64,000 nt of DNA from Rhodanobacteraceae bacterium (GTDB lineage: Bacteria > Pseudomonadota > Gammaproteobacteria > Xanthomonadales > Rhodanobacteraceae): assembly GCA_004299555.1 (NCBI GenBank), contig SCQU01000010.1:244487-308486 (forward strand). The letters are read 5' to 3'. This document shows positions 1 to 8,790 of this stretch, one piece after another. Made by a program: the position numbers and the translations under genes. Under the pieces are notes generated by a model that was not told where the DNA came from, searched no databases, and was given only the letters and a program-made list of their open reading frames with translations. Every line of letters starts with the position of its first letter. The first letter of the stretch is position 1.

Positions 1-361
1 CCAGCTTTTGCCACATGACAAGGCTCTTCGAGTCCGGCTTGGTGGCCGCTGGCCAAACCGCATAAACGTGGCCTTCAGGCCCGACGATCTGGCTGAAAGC
101 ACGCGTCCAATAGCCGGCCCCCGGAATCAGTTCCAGCACCGTATCACCAGGCTTCACGCCGCTGAAAGTCAATACGGCGGCCATCTGCCGCTCCTGGTCA
201 TCTTTTTTGTCCGCGGCACGCGCCGGATCATTCATGGCCTTGACGACATACGCAGGGGTGGCGGTTGCGTGCGCTGCCGGTGCGGCCGCAGTGGCGGCCT
301 GCACGCCGGCTGCCAACGGCAGCAACAGCAGGCACGCGACCGCAATACATGGAACTTGCAT
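1..361 (-). CDS. Exported SAM-dependent methyltransferase-like protein (partial, 3' end off window)
   Basis: The gene starts at an ATG on the minus strand at 361 behind a GGAGGA ribosome binding site and runs off the left edge, so only about 120 N-terminal residues are visible. They begin with a signal peptide (MQVPCIAVACLLLLPLAAG, then VQA). A class I methyltransferase start follows: GVKPGDTVLELIPGAGYWT has the shape of AdoMet motif I (glycine-rich loop after a beta strand). This fits the family of predicted periplasmic methyltransferases. The substrate is unknown and the C-terminal catalytic part is not in the window. The signal peptide and motif are seen directly; the function is inferred from the family. 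Confidence 0.7.
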   Translation of the reverse strand, partial: MQVPCIAVACLLLLPLAAGVQAATAAAPAAHATATPAYVVKAMNDPARAADKKDDQERQMAAVLTFSGVKPGDTVLELIPGAGYWTRAFSQIVGPEGHVYAVWPAATKPDSKSLVMWQKL

Positions 362-620
362 GGTCTGTCCTCCATACCGGGGGAAGCCATTGTGCGCCGA
401 AACCGGCCGACCTGCCGCCCCAGCGCGGTCAGCCCGGCGTCTTGCCGCCATCCGCATCGGCCGTGCCAGAGGCCCACTCGAGAACCTGGCACCGGGTTTC
501 AAACAGGCGGCTGATGAAGGCCCGCTCCTGTCAAACGCAATCCCGCAGCGATCCCCGGACATGGACTCGGGCCGCGCGGCCGGCTCCAGTCGCACCGCGC
601 CGCACCCGGCCTCGGCCGGC

Positions 621-980
621 TCATCCCGCAGCCAGAACCACCTTATCAACCGCTGGCGGTTTGACTCCGGTGATGCGGGTCATGTCAGCGACGCTGGTTG
701 GGCCCAGCGCCCAGATGCGCACAAGGGCGCAGGTGGTCAACTGCACGCCTGATCCAAAGTCCTTGGGCGCGCTGGCGTAAAACCAGGCGACGTCGCCGGC
801 CGCGTCGAACGCGGTCTTACCTTGGAGGATACCCACCGGCGGAGCGAGAAGCCCAGGCTCGATCCCGGCACCCGCGCGGTGCGTTGTGGCAGTACCCGGA
901 GCGCTGCATCCCGAGGGCTCAGCGCAGTTGGCTGTCTTTGCTGCCGCGACGGTTGTACCCGCTGAAGACCTTCTCGTCAC
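621..980 (-). CDS. Possible short hypothetical ORF or gene remnant
   Basis: A minus-strand reading frame ends at 621. Its last 70 or so codons (roughly 621-845) use codons like the neighbouring real genes, with strong GC at third positions, and give a plausible sequence ending in ITGVKPPAVDKVVLAAG. The upstream part looks like random high-GC sequence and overlaps the zinc-finger gene at 919, so the true start is unclear. I recognise no family. It may be a remnant whose 5' part is lost or frameshifted. Bases 362-620, between this and the methyltransferase, show nothing I can support. Confidence 0.25.
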   Translation of the reverse strand: MTRRSSAGTTVAAAKTANCAEPSGCSAPGTATTHRAGAGIEPGLLAPPVGILQGKTAFDAAGDVAWFYASAPKDFGSGVQLTTCALVRIWALGPTSVADMTRITGVKPPAVDKVVLAAG

Positions 981-1185
981 GGTCGTGTTCGGCCTGGCAG
1001 GCCAGGCACAGCCTTACGCCCGGCACCGCCTTGCGGCGCGCTTCCGGGATCGGCTCGCCGCATTCCTCGCAATGGCTCAGGCCGGGCCCAGTCCGCTGCG
1101 CACTCCGCGCGCGCGCGACCGCATCGGCTACCGTCGCGTCGATCTGCTGCTGCACCGCATCGTCGTTGACAAAACCCTTGGCCAT
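919..1185 (-). CDS. DksA/TraR-type C4 zinc-finger protein
   Basis: A protein of about 88 residues with four cysteines, CEEC then CLAC about 21 residues on, preceded by a helical stretch (DAVQQQIDATVADAVARAR). This is the layout of the short YbiI-like members of the DksA/TraR family. Full-length DksA binds the secondary channel of RNA polymerase; these short forms lack most of its coiled coil and their role is less clear. I chose the ATG at 1185, with an AGG about nine bases upstream; a GTG at 1191 is the alternative. It stands alone, with the bactofilin gene divergent. Confidence 0.85.
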   Translation of the reverse strand: MAKGFVNDDAVQQQIDATVADAVARARSAQRTGPGLSHCEECGEPIPEARRKAVPGVRLCLACQAEHDRDEKVFSGYNRRGSKDSQLR

Positions 1186-1388
1186 GCCCACAACCTGAGG
1201 CTGCGCCGGGCAGCTTTCAAGTTGCCGCGGACCACACCGCGGACCCGGGTCCGCCGCCGTGCTCAGGAGTTACTGCAAATCCGGGTCACAATTTGCCGCC
1301 GCACAAGGCTTTTTTGTTCATCTTTTGGTTCCCATCCGGTCCGTTTGGCGGTACGCTCGCCCCTTCCTGACCCAACCGGAGCATCGCC

Positions 1389-1925
1389 ATGGCCCTGTGG
1401 AAAGAACCCATGAAATCAGCATCGACCGACCCCGCGGAACCCATGAATCTTGCGCGCTTCGACGCGACCAAGCCGGCCGAACCTGCGCCATCGGCGAAAC
1501 CGGCTGCGGTCGCCGCGGCGGTGCCCGTAAACCCGGCGCACACGGGGGCCGAATCCCACATCTCGCCCGACCTCGTCATCGAAGGCAAGATCGAAGGTGC
1601 CGGCCACCTGCGCATCGCCGGCCGTTTCAAGGGCGACATCAATGTGCATGGCGACCTCACCATCGAGAGCGGCGCCAAGGTCAACGGCAGCATCCGCGCG
1701 GAGCGCGTCACGGTCGCAGGCGAATTGACCGGCAACATCGAGACGGCGGCACACGTTGAGCTGCTGCAAACCGGTGCCCTGACCGGTGATGTCAAATCCA
1801 AGACCTTCAGCGTGGCCAAGGGCTCGCGCATGCGTGGCCACGCCGAGTTCGGCTGGGACGACGAAAAGGGTGGCGTCACGGACATCCGCAAAAACAACAA
1901 TCACGGCAGCGGTCAGGAGCAATGA
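1389..1925 (+). CDS. Bactofilin (polymer-forming cytoskeletal protein)
   Basis: 178 residues. An Ala/Pro-rich N-terminal tail of about 55 residues is followed by a DUF583 beta-helix core from roughly residue 58 (ISPDLVIEGKIEG) to 155, made of short repeated strands such as LRIAGRFKGDINVHGDLTIE. Bactofilins assemble into filaments without nucleotide and localise cell-wall or appendage machinery. The C-terminal tail is charged and Asn-rich. The stop codon overlaps the start of the zinc-ribbon gene by four bases (ATGA), so the two are probably translationally coupled. A peptidase partner, common near some bactofilins, is not adjacent. Confidence 0.93.
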   Translation: MALWKEPMKSASTDPAEPMNLARFDATKPAEPAPSAKPAAVAAAVPVNPAHTGAESHISPDLVIEGKIEGAGHLRIAGRFKGDINVHGDLTIESGAKVNGSIRAERVTVAGELTGNIETAAHVELLQTGALTGDVKSKTFSVAKGSRMRGHAEFGWDDEKGGVTDIRKNNNHGSGQEQ

Positions 1926-2278
1926 GCCTTTCCGGTACGGGTACCGCGGGCGCAACGCGCGCGTGCCCGCACTGCCGCGAAACCATCCTGGCCAGCGCCG
2001 AGGTGTGCCCGGCCTGCCATCACCGTTTGCGCTACGGCGGGCCGGCTGGCACGCTGGCCGCGCCGGCTGCACTGACGCCACTGCGCGTGGAGGGCAGCTT
2101 TCGCAACCCGGCCGGCAACGACGCCTGGGAATACTCGATGGTGCTGACGATCCGCAACGAACGCGGCGAGGAGATTGCACACCGTCTTGTCGGCGTCGGC
2201 GCCATGCAACCGGGCGAGCAGCGCACCTTCACCCTCAGCGTGGACATGAACCCGGGCGGCAAACGAACGCGGCACTAG
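1922..2278 (+). CDS. Double-CxxC zinc-ribbon protein coupled to bactofilin
   Basis: 118 residues. Two CPxC pairs (CPHC at about residue 15 and CPAC at about 29) form a zinc ribbon at the N-terminus. The rest (LRVEGSFRNPAGNDAWEYS and LTIRNERGEE) looks like a beta-sandwich domain such as those that follow zinc ribbons in small envelope or regulatory proteins. It starts inside the bactofilin stop codon (ATGA overlap), so it is very likely co-translated and may act with the filament. No catalytic residues are visible. The ribbon is seen directly; the link to bactofilin function is inferred from the overlap. Confidence 0.8.
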   Translation: MSLSGTGTAGATRACPHCRETILASAEVCPACHHRLRYGGPAGTLAAPAALTPLRVEGSFRNPAGNDAWEYSMVLTIRNERGEEIAHRLVGVGAMQPGEQRTFTLSVDMNPGGKRTRH

Positions 2279-2368
2279 CCGTTGCGCGCAGCGCGCGGTG
2301 CCCGCACGAAGCGCCACGGCACCGGCAACACCGCCGCCAGCGGCGGCAACCCACGCCTGTGCCCAGCG

Positions 2369-2893
2369 CTACTTCAACCCGCCGCTTCCATCGCGCGGCT
2401 GCCGCAGCAACGCGGCGATCGCGAACACGTGCGGGTCGGCAGCACCCAGCGCACGCAACGCGTCAGCCAGCCGCAACACATAGTCACGATTGCGCCCGCT
2501 TGGCCCCGCGGCGCCGGCGACCTGGCGGGCAATATCGGCATCGCTGGCCGGTCCCAGCCACGCCGCGTTGCCGGGCGGCGCGATGTACGCGATCCCGGCC
2601 GCCGTCTGGCCGCCGGCAAACGTCAGCACCAGGTCCTGGCGCAGGTAGCCGTTCTTTTCACGGACGTCGAGCCACCCAAACGTCGCCGGCTTGACCCGAT
2701 AGGCCATGCCAACGCACACGGCGCCGGTGTCCGCCACCAGCGTCGCCACGCGCCCGGGGTGCGCGGGTGTGCCGCGATGATCGTGCGAGCCCTGCCAGAG
2801 CCTTCGCGCCCAGCCATGCACGCTTGCGGGCTGGCGCTCGAGGTACGGAAAATCCACCTTGTAGAGGAGCGATCCGTAGCCGAACAGCCACAC
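2369..2893 (-). CDS. ChaC-like gamma-glutamylcyclotransferase
   Basis: 174 residues from a GTG start at 2893. Homology begins exactly there: VWLFGYGSLLYKVDFPY is the usual N-terminus of ChaC proteins (binding loop YGSL). The reading frame is open upstream to a TTG at 3007, but those 38 residues do not look like the family. The stretch REKNGYLR contains the conserved catalytic glutamate. ChaC enzymes cleave glutathione to 5-oxoproline and Cys-Gly in the cytosol. The usual length is about 175-185 residues, which supports the shorter start. It is convergent with the zinc-ribbon gene and divergent from the aldose epimerase gene. Confidence 0.88.
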   Translation of the reverse strand: MWLFGYGSLLYKVDFPYLERQPASVHGWARRLWQGSHDHRGTPAHPGRVATLVADTGAVCVGMAYRVKPATFGWLDVREKNGYLRQDLVLTFAGGQTAAGIAYIAPPGNAAWLGPASDADIARQVAGAAGPSGRNRDYVLRLADALRALGAADPHVFAIAALLRQPRDGSGGLK

Positions 2894-3142
2894 ATCGCTC
2901 GCGCACGAGAAATCCTGGCGCGTGCGATTGATGGCGCGGGTATCGCAACCGGCGGTAACCGGCGCGCTGCCTGCTTGGACGCTGGAGTGCAAAATCGAAG
3001 TCCGCAATGGATGCCGTGGCCTTGGCCGTCAATCGGGCATGCAACCCACCCGCAACCGGCACGACGGCAGCCGCAACCGTGCACCATCATGCCTGCGCCG
3101 GCCGAGGGTTACCATGTTGCCACTGCCGCGAAGGAGCACTCC

Positions 3143-4141
3143 ATGGGCCGATACAGCGCCCGCCGGGCCAGGCTGGGAACCCAGCCGATCGTCGTTCTCA
3201 CCGATGGCGACGCGGGCCGCCGCGCGTGTATTGCCTGCCATGGCGCCGCACTGCTCAGCCTCGAAACGCGTCGCGCCGGCGCCCCATTCGACGTTGCGTG
3301 GGGGTACGTGAGTGATGCGGAAATCGTCGCGCGCGCAGGCTCGCATTTTGCAATCCTTGCACCCTTCGGCGGGCGCATTGCCGACGCCCGCTACCGCTTC
3401 GACGGCGTGAAGCACGACCTGCAGCCCGGCGTCACCGGCAAGGATCGCGGCTTTCGCCACGGCTTCGTGCGCGACGCCGACTTTACCGTGGCAGCGCTTG
3501 CCGCCAATGCCGATGCGGCCATCGCCACGCTGACCACAAAGGCCATCCGCCCACGCCCCGGGTACCCGTTTTCGATCGACCTGGCGCTGGAGTTTGCGTT
3601 CACCACGGCGGGTTTGACCCTCACCGCGCGGATGCGCAACGCCGGCGCGCAGGCCGCTCCGTGCTTTGTCGGCTGGCACGCGTACTTCCGCGCCGCGCCC
3701 GGCAGGGCCAACGACTGGAGCCTGCACATTCCCGCGCAATCGGCGCTCGGGACCGACGCCAGCCTGATCACCCTGCCGGGCAGCGCCGCCTACGTCCCGC
3801 TCGACGCGGCGCCCACGCTGGATTTTCGCCAGCCCCGCGCCATTGGCACCACCGTGCTCGATACCGGCTACAGCGGCCTTGCGGCGGACACCGACGAGCG
3901 CAGCCGTACGCACCTGACCGACCCCGCCACGGGGTTTCAACTCGCGGTGTGGCAAGAGCGCGGCGTGCTGCACGCGTTCACCGGCGACACGCTCGGCGCC
4001 GGTGCGCGCAGGGCGATCGCGCTGGAGCCGATGGAGTGCATGGCCAACGCGTTCAACCGCCGGGACTGCGCCGACGCCATCCGCCTCGAGCCGGGTGCGA
4101 CGCGCACGTTCCGCTGCGGGGTGGAACTGCCGCCCGCGTGA
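3143..4141 (+). CDS. Aldose 1-epimerase family protein (mutarotase-like)
   Basis: 332 residues. The ATG at 3143 follows AAGGAG with ideal spacing; the frame is open for another 287 codons upstream but that part is non-coding in character. Family signatures are present: APFGGRIADARY near the N-terminus, HGFVRD, GWHAYF (active-site histidines) and ALEPMECMANAFN (catalytic glutamate region). Galactose mutarotase-like enzymes interconvert alpha and beta anomers of aldoses in the cytosol. This branch is broad and the true sugar cannot be told from sequence. No sugar operon surrounds it. Confidence 0.88.
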   Translation: MGRYSARRARLGTQPIVVLTDGDAGRRACIACHGAALLSLETRRAGAPFDVAWGYVSDAEIVARAGSHFAILAPFGGRIADARYRFDGVKHDLQPGVTGKDRGFRHGFVRDADFTVAALAANADAAIATLTTKAIRPRPGYPFSIDLALEFAFTTAGLTLTARMRNAGAQAAPCFVGWHAYFRAAPGRANDWSLHIPAQSALGTDASLITLPGSAAYVPLDAAPTLDFRQPRAIGTTVLDTGYSGLAADTDERSRTHLTDPATGFQLAVWQERGVLHAFTGDTLGAGARRAIALEPMECMANAFNRRDCADAIRLEPGATRTFRCGVELPPA

Positions 4142-4165
4142 TCCCGGCGCGGCTATGCGACCCGC

Positions 4166-5098
4166 TCAGGCGTGCGCCAGCGCAAAGTCGATGGCCGCGC
4201 ACGCCGCTGCCGCCTGCGCGAGGTTGCACTGTGCGGGCGTTGCGCGCGGACTGTCCGGGTAGACCTCGGTGGTGGTGCGGTAGCGCGCCGAGGTGATGCC
4301 CGCACACAAACCCCATTTGACCAGCGGGTACTCGATGACGCCGGGCGCGACCATCGGTGAACCGATGATGGTGCCATCAGGATCGGCCGGTGCGATGTGG
4401 GTGACCCTGGCCACCGCCGCGATGATCGCCTGCTGGAATGCCGGCTGCGGATTCTCGGTGTCGCCGCACAGGTAAAAACCGTCAGGGATGGTGCCCGGGA
4501 TGAAAGCGGTACCGTCGCGCGCCGCCAGCGCGGGGCGGAACTCGGATTCATCCGTATCGGTCGTTTCGTGCAGGTCGATGTGCATCAGCACGTGCTCACG
4601 GAGCGGCGCCACGAATTGCATCAGCGCGGCAGGTTCCGGTGCCGGGCTGTTGGCGATGAAATTGCGGTTCGGGTCCAGCGCATACGGATCCCAGCGATGG
4701 ATGCGTTCGTACCCCCACGGGCTCACGCATGGCACGATCACCAGGTTCGCGCGGCCCGCATAATCGGCCGCATGCCGTTCGGCAAAACGCAACGCGCCGT
4801 GGACGCCGCTGGTCTCATAGCCGTGCACGCCGCCGGTGACCAGCATCGTCGGCCACTGGTCATTCCAGTCACGGCTGCGCAGTGCAAACAGCGGGTAGCG
4901 ATCCGGCGCATAGTCAAGCTCCGCGTATTGCACGACCTCAAGGCGCGGACGCAGGCGCTCGACCACGGTCAGGACGTCATCGGCGTAGCTGCGCTGCTTG
5001 CGCTGTCGCGCACGCCATTGCGCGTTCTCGGCATCACCCCAAGGCTGGCCGGGCTCGCCGATGGGGTAAAAGCGCTTGCTCGCCGGTTCGCTTGCCAT
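4166..5098 (-). CDS. M14-family metallocarboxypeptidase-like protein
   Basis: 310 residues from an ATG at 5098 behind GGGAG. The zinc site is visible as HGYE (His92, Glu95) and a later histidine in HIDLHETTD; a glutamate in RTTTEVYPD is in the right place to be the general base. ALDPNRNF resembles the substrate-carboxylate-binding Asn-Arg pair of M14 enzymes. There is no signal peptide, so it is probably cytosolic. The family removes C-terminal residues or processes peptidoglycan peptides; the substrate here is unknown. It faces the aldose epimerase gene tail to tail with about 25 bases between. Confidence 0.85.
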   Translation of the reverse strand: MASEPASKRFYPIGEPGQPWGDAENAQWRARQRKQRSYADDVLTVVERLRPRLEVVQYAELDYAPDRYPLFALRSRDWNDQWPTMLVTGGVHGYETSGVHGALRFAERHAADYAGRANLVIVPCVSPWGYERIHRWDPYALDPNRNFIANSPAPEPAALMQFVAPLREHVLMHIDLHETTDTDESEFRPALAARDGTAFIPGTIPDGFYLCGDTENPQPAFQQAIIAAVARVTHIAPADPDGTIIGSPMVAPGVIEYPLVKWGLCAGITSARYRTTTEVYPDSPRATPAQCNLAQAAAACAAIDFALAHA

Positions 5099-5269
5099 GC
5101 CGTTGCTCCCGAAAAGCGCTCAATGTACACCGGGTCGCGTGAGGCTGACCAATGGCACATGTACCGGCGTCGAACGCCCCCGCATGATGGGCGCAACACG
5201 CGACGCCTGGCGCGGGGATTCCCTCGTTCGAGGGAGCGTCGCGGGCTCCATCCAGTGGGAAACTTTTCA

Positions 5270-6847
5270 ATGAAACGAACCACCCTTCTCGCCTGCGTGG
5301 TTTTGCTGTTGGGCGCGAGCACCCTGGCCTTTGCCGGCCCCAAGCCGGACAAAACCAGCGGCGGTGCCACGTCCAGCGCCCAGACCGCAGCGCCGCAGGA
5401 CCAGGGCGCAACCTCGCACGGCAGCGTCAGCATCGGCGGCAAGACCATCCGCTACACCGCGACCACCGGCGTATTGGTCCTCAAGAACAAGGACGGCAAG
5501 CCGATGGCAAGCATGTCCTATACCGCATACACCAAAGACGGCGCGCGCGCCGCCAGCCGGCCGGTCACGTTCCTCTACAACGGCGGGCCAGGTTCATCCA
5601 CGGTATGGCTGCACATGCTGGCGTTCGGGCCCAAACGCGTCGTCGTCGGCAGCGGCACCCTGACGCCGCCAGCCCCGTACAAGCTCGTCAACAACAACGA
5701 CAGCCTGCTGGACGCCAGCGACCTTGTCTTCATCGATGCGCCCGGTACGGGCTTCGGCCGCGTGATCGGCAAGGCTCAAGGCGGCGCGGGTACGAGCAAG
5801 GACGTCTATGGCGTCGACGCCGACGCCCACGCGTTCGCGCAGTTCATTACCCGCTACATCACCCTCAACAGCCGTTGGAACTCGCCGAAGTTCCTGTTCG
5901 GTGAAAGCTATGGCACCACCCGCTCGGCCGTACTGGCCAACATCCTTGAAAACGACGACAGCGTGGGCCTCAACGGCGTGATGCTGCTGTCGGCGATCCT
6001 CGACTATGACATCAGCGTCGACTTTCCGCAGATCAATCCGGGTGCCAACAACCTTTCCTTCGTACTCGGTTTGCCAAGCTACGCTGCAACCGCGTGGTAC
6101 CACCACAAGCTGCCGCAGCAACCCACCGACCTCGCTACGTTCCTCAAGCAGGTCGAGCAGTTTGCGACCACCGAGTACGCACAGGCGCTGATGCAGGGCT
6201 CGCTGCTGGATTCAACGACGCGGCAAAAGATCGCCGGGCAGATGCACCAGTACACCGGCTTGCCGACCGCATACCTCCTCAAGGCGAACCTGCGCGTCAG
6301 CGGTGGCCAGTTTGCGCACGAATTGCTGGGCGCGAGCGACGAAGTGACCGGCCGCCTGGATTCACGCTACAGCGGTCCCGCCCTCAACCCGATGGCCGAA
6401 GACGCCGGCTACGACCCCATGGATTCGGCGATCGACGCACCGACCGTGGCCGAGTTCAACGACTACGTCCGCAGCACCCTGCACTTTGGCCAAAAGCTGA
6501 CCTACAAGCCACAAATCGACGTGTTTACGGAGTGGGACTTCAAGCACAAGCAGCCGGGAATGCCGTTTGCGCTGCCGGCGCTGCCCAACGTGATGCCCGA
6601 TCTCGCCGCCGCGATGAAGCACGATCCGGACCTGCACGTACTGCTGATGGGCGGGTACTTTGATCTCGGCACGCCTTTTTACTCCGCCGAATACGAAATG
6701 CACCAGATGCCCATCCCGGCCAAATTGCAGGCCAATGTCAGCTACCACTTTTTCCCCTCCGGCCACATGGTGTACCTGAACCCTGCAGCACATGACGGCC
6801 TGCACGCGGCGGCAGCAAAGTTCATCGACGCCCACTACGCGCACTGA
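5270..6847 (+). CDS. S10 serine carboxypeptidase, secreted
   Basis: 525 residues. The start is placed at the ATG at 5270 because a clear signal peptide begins there (MKRTTLLACVVLLLGASTLA, cut near AFA); the open frame extends upstream but is non-coding. The serine carboxypeptidase triad is visible: Ser in GESYGTTR, Asp in GGYFDLGTPF and His in FPSGHMVYL. NGGPGSST is the conserved oxyanion-region loop. The enzyme would remove C-terminal residues from peptides in the periplasm or outside the cell. The gene is divergent from the M14 gene and probably monocistronic, followed by a strong hairpin. Confidence 0.93.
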   Translation: MKRTTLLACVVLLLGASTLAFAGPKPDKTSGGATSSAQTAAPQDQGATSHGSVSIGGKTIRYTATTGVLVLKNKDGKPMASMSYTAYTKDGARAASRPVTFLYNGGPGSSTVWLHMLAFGPKRVVVGSGTLTPPAPYKLVNNNDSLLDASDLVFIDAPGTGFGRVIGKAQGGAGTSKDVYGVDADAHAFAQFITRYITLNSRWNSPKFLFGESYGTTRSAVLANILENDDSVGLNGVMLLSAILDYDISVDFPQINPGANNLSFVLGLPSYAATAWYHHKLPQQPTDLATFLKQVEQFATTEYAQALMQGSLLDSTTRQKIAGQMHQYTGLPTAYLLKANLRVSGGQFAHELLGASDEVTGRLDSRYSGPALNPMAEDAGYDPMDSAIDAPTVAEFNDYVRSTLHFGQKLTYKPQIDVFTEWDFKHKQPGMPFALPALPNVMPDLAAAMKHDPDLHVLLMGGYFDLGTPFYSAEYEMHQMPIPAKLQANVSYHFFPSGHMVYLNPAAHDGLHAAAAKFIDAHYAH

Positions 6848-6852
6848 CGGTC

Positions 6853-6877
6853 GGCCCGCCGCCGCGCCACGCGGGCC
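6853..6877 (+). terminator. GC-rich hairpin downstream of the S10 peptidase gene
   Basis: A perfect 7-bp inverted repeat, GGCCCGC and GCGGGCC, with an 11-base loop sits six bases after the stop codon. It lacks a T run, so it may act as a pause or a 3' stabilising hairpin more than an intrinsic terminator. The same arms recur in the better terminator at 21243-21278. Confidence 0.35.
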
Positions 6878-6992
6878 CCGCTGCGCGCACGCGCATTGCC
6901 GCGCCAGATTTTTGCCGGCCGCCAGGGTGCGCGGCGATTGAATCGTCGCGCAACGCCTCCACATCGGGAGGATCAGTATCTGGATCCGAACC

Positions 6993-7661
6993 ATGGCCAC
7001 CCCAACCCACCTGCGTATCGACTTTGTCTCCGACGTTGCCTGCCCCTGGTGCGCGGTCGGCCTGGCGGGCCTGCAGCAGGCACTCGCGACGCTTGACGGT
7101 CAAATTGAAGCCGACATCCACCTGCAGCCCTTCGAGCTCGAGCCCGACATGCCCGCCGCCGGCCAGGACGCGCGCGAGCACATCATGCGCAAGTACGGGA
7201 TCAATGCCGCCCAGTCCGACGCCAATCGCAACGCGCTCCGCGCGCGTGCGGCCGCCGTCGGATTCGACTACAACGTGCGCGACGGCAGCCGGGTGTGGAA
7301 CACCTTTGACGCACACCGGCTGCTGCACTGGGCTGAAACGCAGGACGGCAGCAAGGCGCTCTTGTTGAAGCAGGCGCTGTTTCGCGCCTATTTCACCGAC
7401 AACGAAAACGTCGCCGACCGGGAAGTCCTGGTACGCGCCGCCGCGGCCAGTGGGCTCGACGCGGACGCGGCGCGACGCACGCTGGAATCCAACGCGTATG
7501 CCGAAGAAGTGCGTACGCAGGAACGCCGCTACCAACAGGCCGGCGTCCATGCGGTGCCCGCGACCATCGTCAACGGGCAATACCTGATCGCGGGCGGACA
7601 GCCGCCGGAAGCGTTCGTCAACGCGCTGCGTGAAATTGCGGCCAAGACACCGGTGCACTGA
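6993..7661 (+). CDS. DsbA-family oxidoreductase, FrnE-like
   Basis: 222 residues with a thioredoxin fold: CPWC redox motif at residues 17-20, long helical insertion (residues about 60-160), and the cis-proline loop HAVPATIVNG near residue 187. This is the FrnE branch of the DsbA family, cytosolic because no signal peptide is present. Members catalyse thiol-disulfide exchange, and some help radiation and oxidative-stress tolerance. The gene ends head-on with the cold-shock gene; a short GC-rich hairpin (GGCGGA and TCCGCC, 7662-7676) follows the stop. Confidence 0.92.
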   Translation: MATPTHLRIDFVSDVACPWCAVGLAGLQQALATLDGQIEADIHLQPFELEPDMPAAGQDAREHIMRKYGINAAQSDANRNALRARAAAVGFDYNVRDGSRVWNTFDAHRLLHWAETQDGSKALLLKQALFRAYFTDNENVADREVLVRAAAASGLDADAARRTLESNAYAEEVRTQERRYQQAGVHAVPATIVNGQYLIAGGQPPEAFVNALREIAAKTPVH

Positions 7662-7697
7662 GGCGGAACCTCCGCCCCGTCCGGGCCGCCGCGGCGG

Positions 7698-7922
7698 TCA
7701 CGCAGCCGACGCGTCCGCGCCTTCGGGCGTCACGTCTGACGCCTGCATGCCCTTGGGGCCCTGCACGATTTCAAACGTGACCCGCTGGCCTTCCTTCAGG
7801 CTGCGAAAGCCCTGTGCGCGCACGGCGGAAAAATGCACGAACACGTCGGCGCCACCGCCATCGGGCGTGATGAAACCAAAGCCCTTGGCGTCGTTGAACC
7901 ACTTGACGGTACCCACTGCCAT
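7698..7922 (-). CDS. Cold-shock protein, CspA family
   Basis: 74 residues, ATG at 7922. Both RNA-binding motifs are intact: RNP1 as KGFGFI and RNP2 as VFVHFSAV. It begins [15 protein letters not shown], typical of the single-domain cold-shock fold. It would bind single-stranded RNA or DNA and melt mRNA structure. The short acidic Ala-rich tail (PEGADASAA) is slightly longer than in E. coli CspA. It lies about 110 bases downstream of the MTIP gene on the same strand, with space for its own promoter and 5' leader. Confidence 0.96.
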   Translation of the reverse strand: MAVGTVKWFNDAKGFGFITPDGGGADVFVHFSAVRAQGFRSLKEGQRVTFEIVQGPKGMQASDVTPEGADASAA

Positions 7923-8031
7923 TTCTGAACCCCTCTTCGCAACGATGTGTTTCGCGGGACACCCCCGCCGTGCGGCCGAGTATCAGTCCAACGTGCGCGG
8001 CGCGCAAGTCCACCCGCGGGTCCTCGCTTGC

Positions 8032-8790
8032 TTACCGCGCCAGCAGTTCCCGCACGATGACGGGCACCTGCACCGTCGCTGCCGCAAGGTGCGCCTTGAT
8101 GGCGTCCAGGCTGACCGGTGCGTCTGGCTCGGGGCCGCAACCCGCCGCCCAGTTCGCAACCACCGCAAGGCTCGCGTAGTCCATGCCGCGTTCGCGGGCA
8201 AGCGCGGCTTCCGGCATCCCGGTCATGCCGACCAGGTCGCAGCCGTCGCGCCGCAACCGCCGGATTTCGGCGCACGTTTCCAGGCGCGGGCCCTGGGTCA
8301 CCGCGTAACACCCCCCGTCCACCATCGCGATCCCGGAACGGCGCGCGGCCGCCAGCAGGTCACGCCGCAGCAAAGCGCTGTAGGGTTCGCCAAACTCGAC
8401 GTGCAGCACGGGTTCGCCATCGGCGTCGCAAAAGCTGGATGCGCGGCCGCTGGTGTAGTCGATCAACTGATCCGGAAGCACCAGGACGCGCGGCCCCATG
8501 TCGGCGCGGATGCCGCCCACCGCGTTGATGCCGACGACGCGGCGCGCGCCCAAGGCATGCAGCGCGTCGATGTTGGCACGGTAATTGATGCGGTGCGGCG
8601 CCAGCGTGTGCCCTTCGCCGTGACGGGCCAGGAACGCCACCCGCCGGTCTCCGACGCGGCCTAGCACGATGACCGATGACGGCGCACCCCAGCGGGTCGA
8701 CGCGTCGATGCGGCGCGCCTGTTCCAGCCCGGGAAACGCATATACCCCGGTGCCGCCAATCACGGCCAGGTCGATCGAGCCGGTATTCAC
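8032..8790 (-). CDS. S-methyl-5'-thioinosine phosphorylase (MTIP/MTAP family)
   Basis: 252 residues of the purine nucleoside phosphorylase / MTAP fold. The N-terminal IGGTGVY, the phosphate-site RHGEGH, the ribose-site GCYAVTQGPRLET and the base-site VGMTGMPEA are all present. In pseudomonads and xanthomonads this branch acts on methylthioinosine and not on methylthioadenosine; that preference is inferred. The start overlaps the stop of the HPRT gene by four bases (ATGA), so phosphorylase and hypoxanthine phosphoribosyltransferase are made together: hypoxanthine released by the first is substrate for the second. Confidence 0.9.
   Translation of the reverse strand: MNTGSIDLAVIGGTGVYAFPGLEQARRIDASTRWGAPSSVIVLGRVGDRRVAFLARHGEGHTLAPHRINYRANIDALHALGARRVVGINAVGGIRADMGPRVLVLPDQLIDYTSGRASSFCDADGEPVLHVEFGEPYSALLRRDLLAAARRSGIAMVDGGCYAVTQGPRLETCAEIRRLRRDGCDLVGMTGMPEAALARERGMDYASLAVVANWAAGCGPEPDAPVSLDAIKAHLAAATVQVPVIVRELLAR

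Noticed and set aside
2282..3142. Long open frame upstream of the aldose epimerase start
   Set aside because: High-GC DNA stays open by chance here; the family homology and the AAGGAG site both point to the ATG at 3143, and a ChaC gene lies on the other strand.
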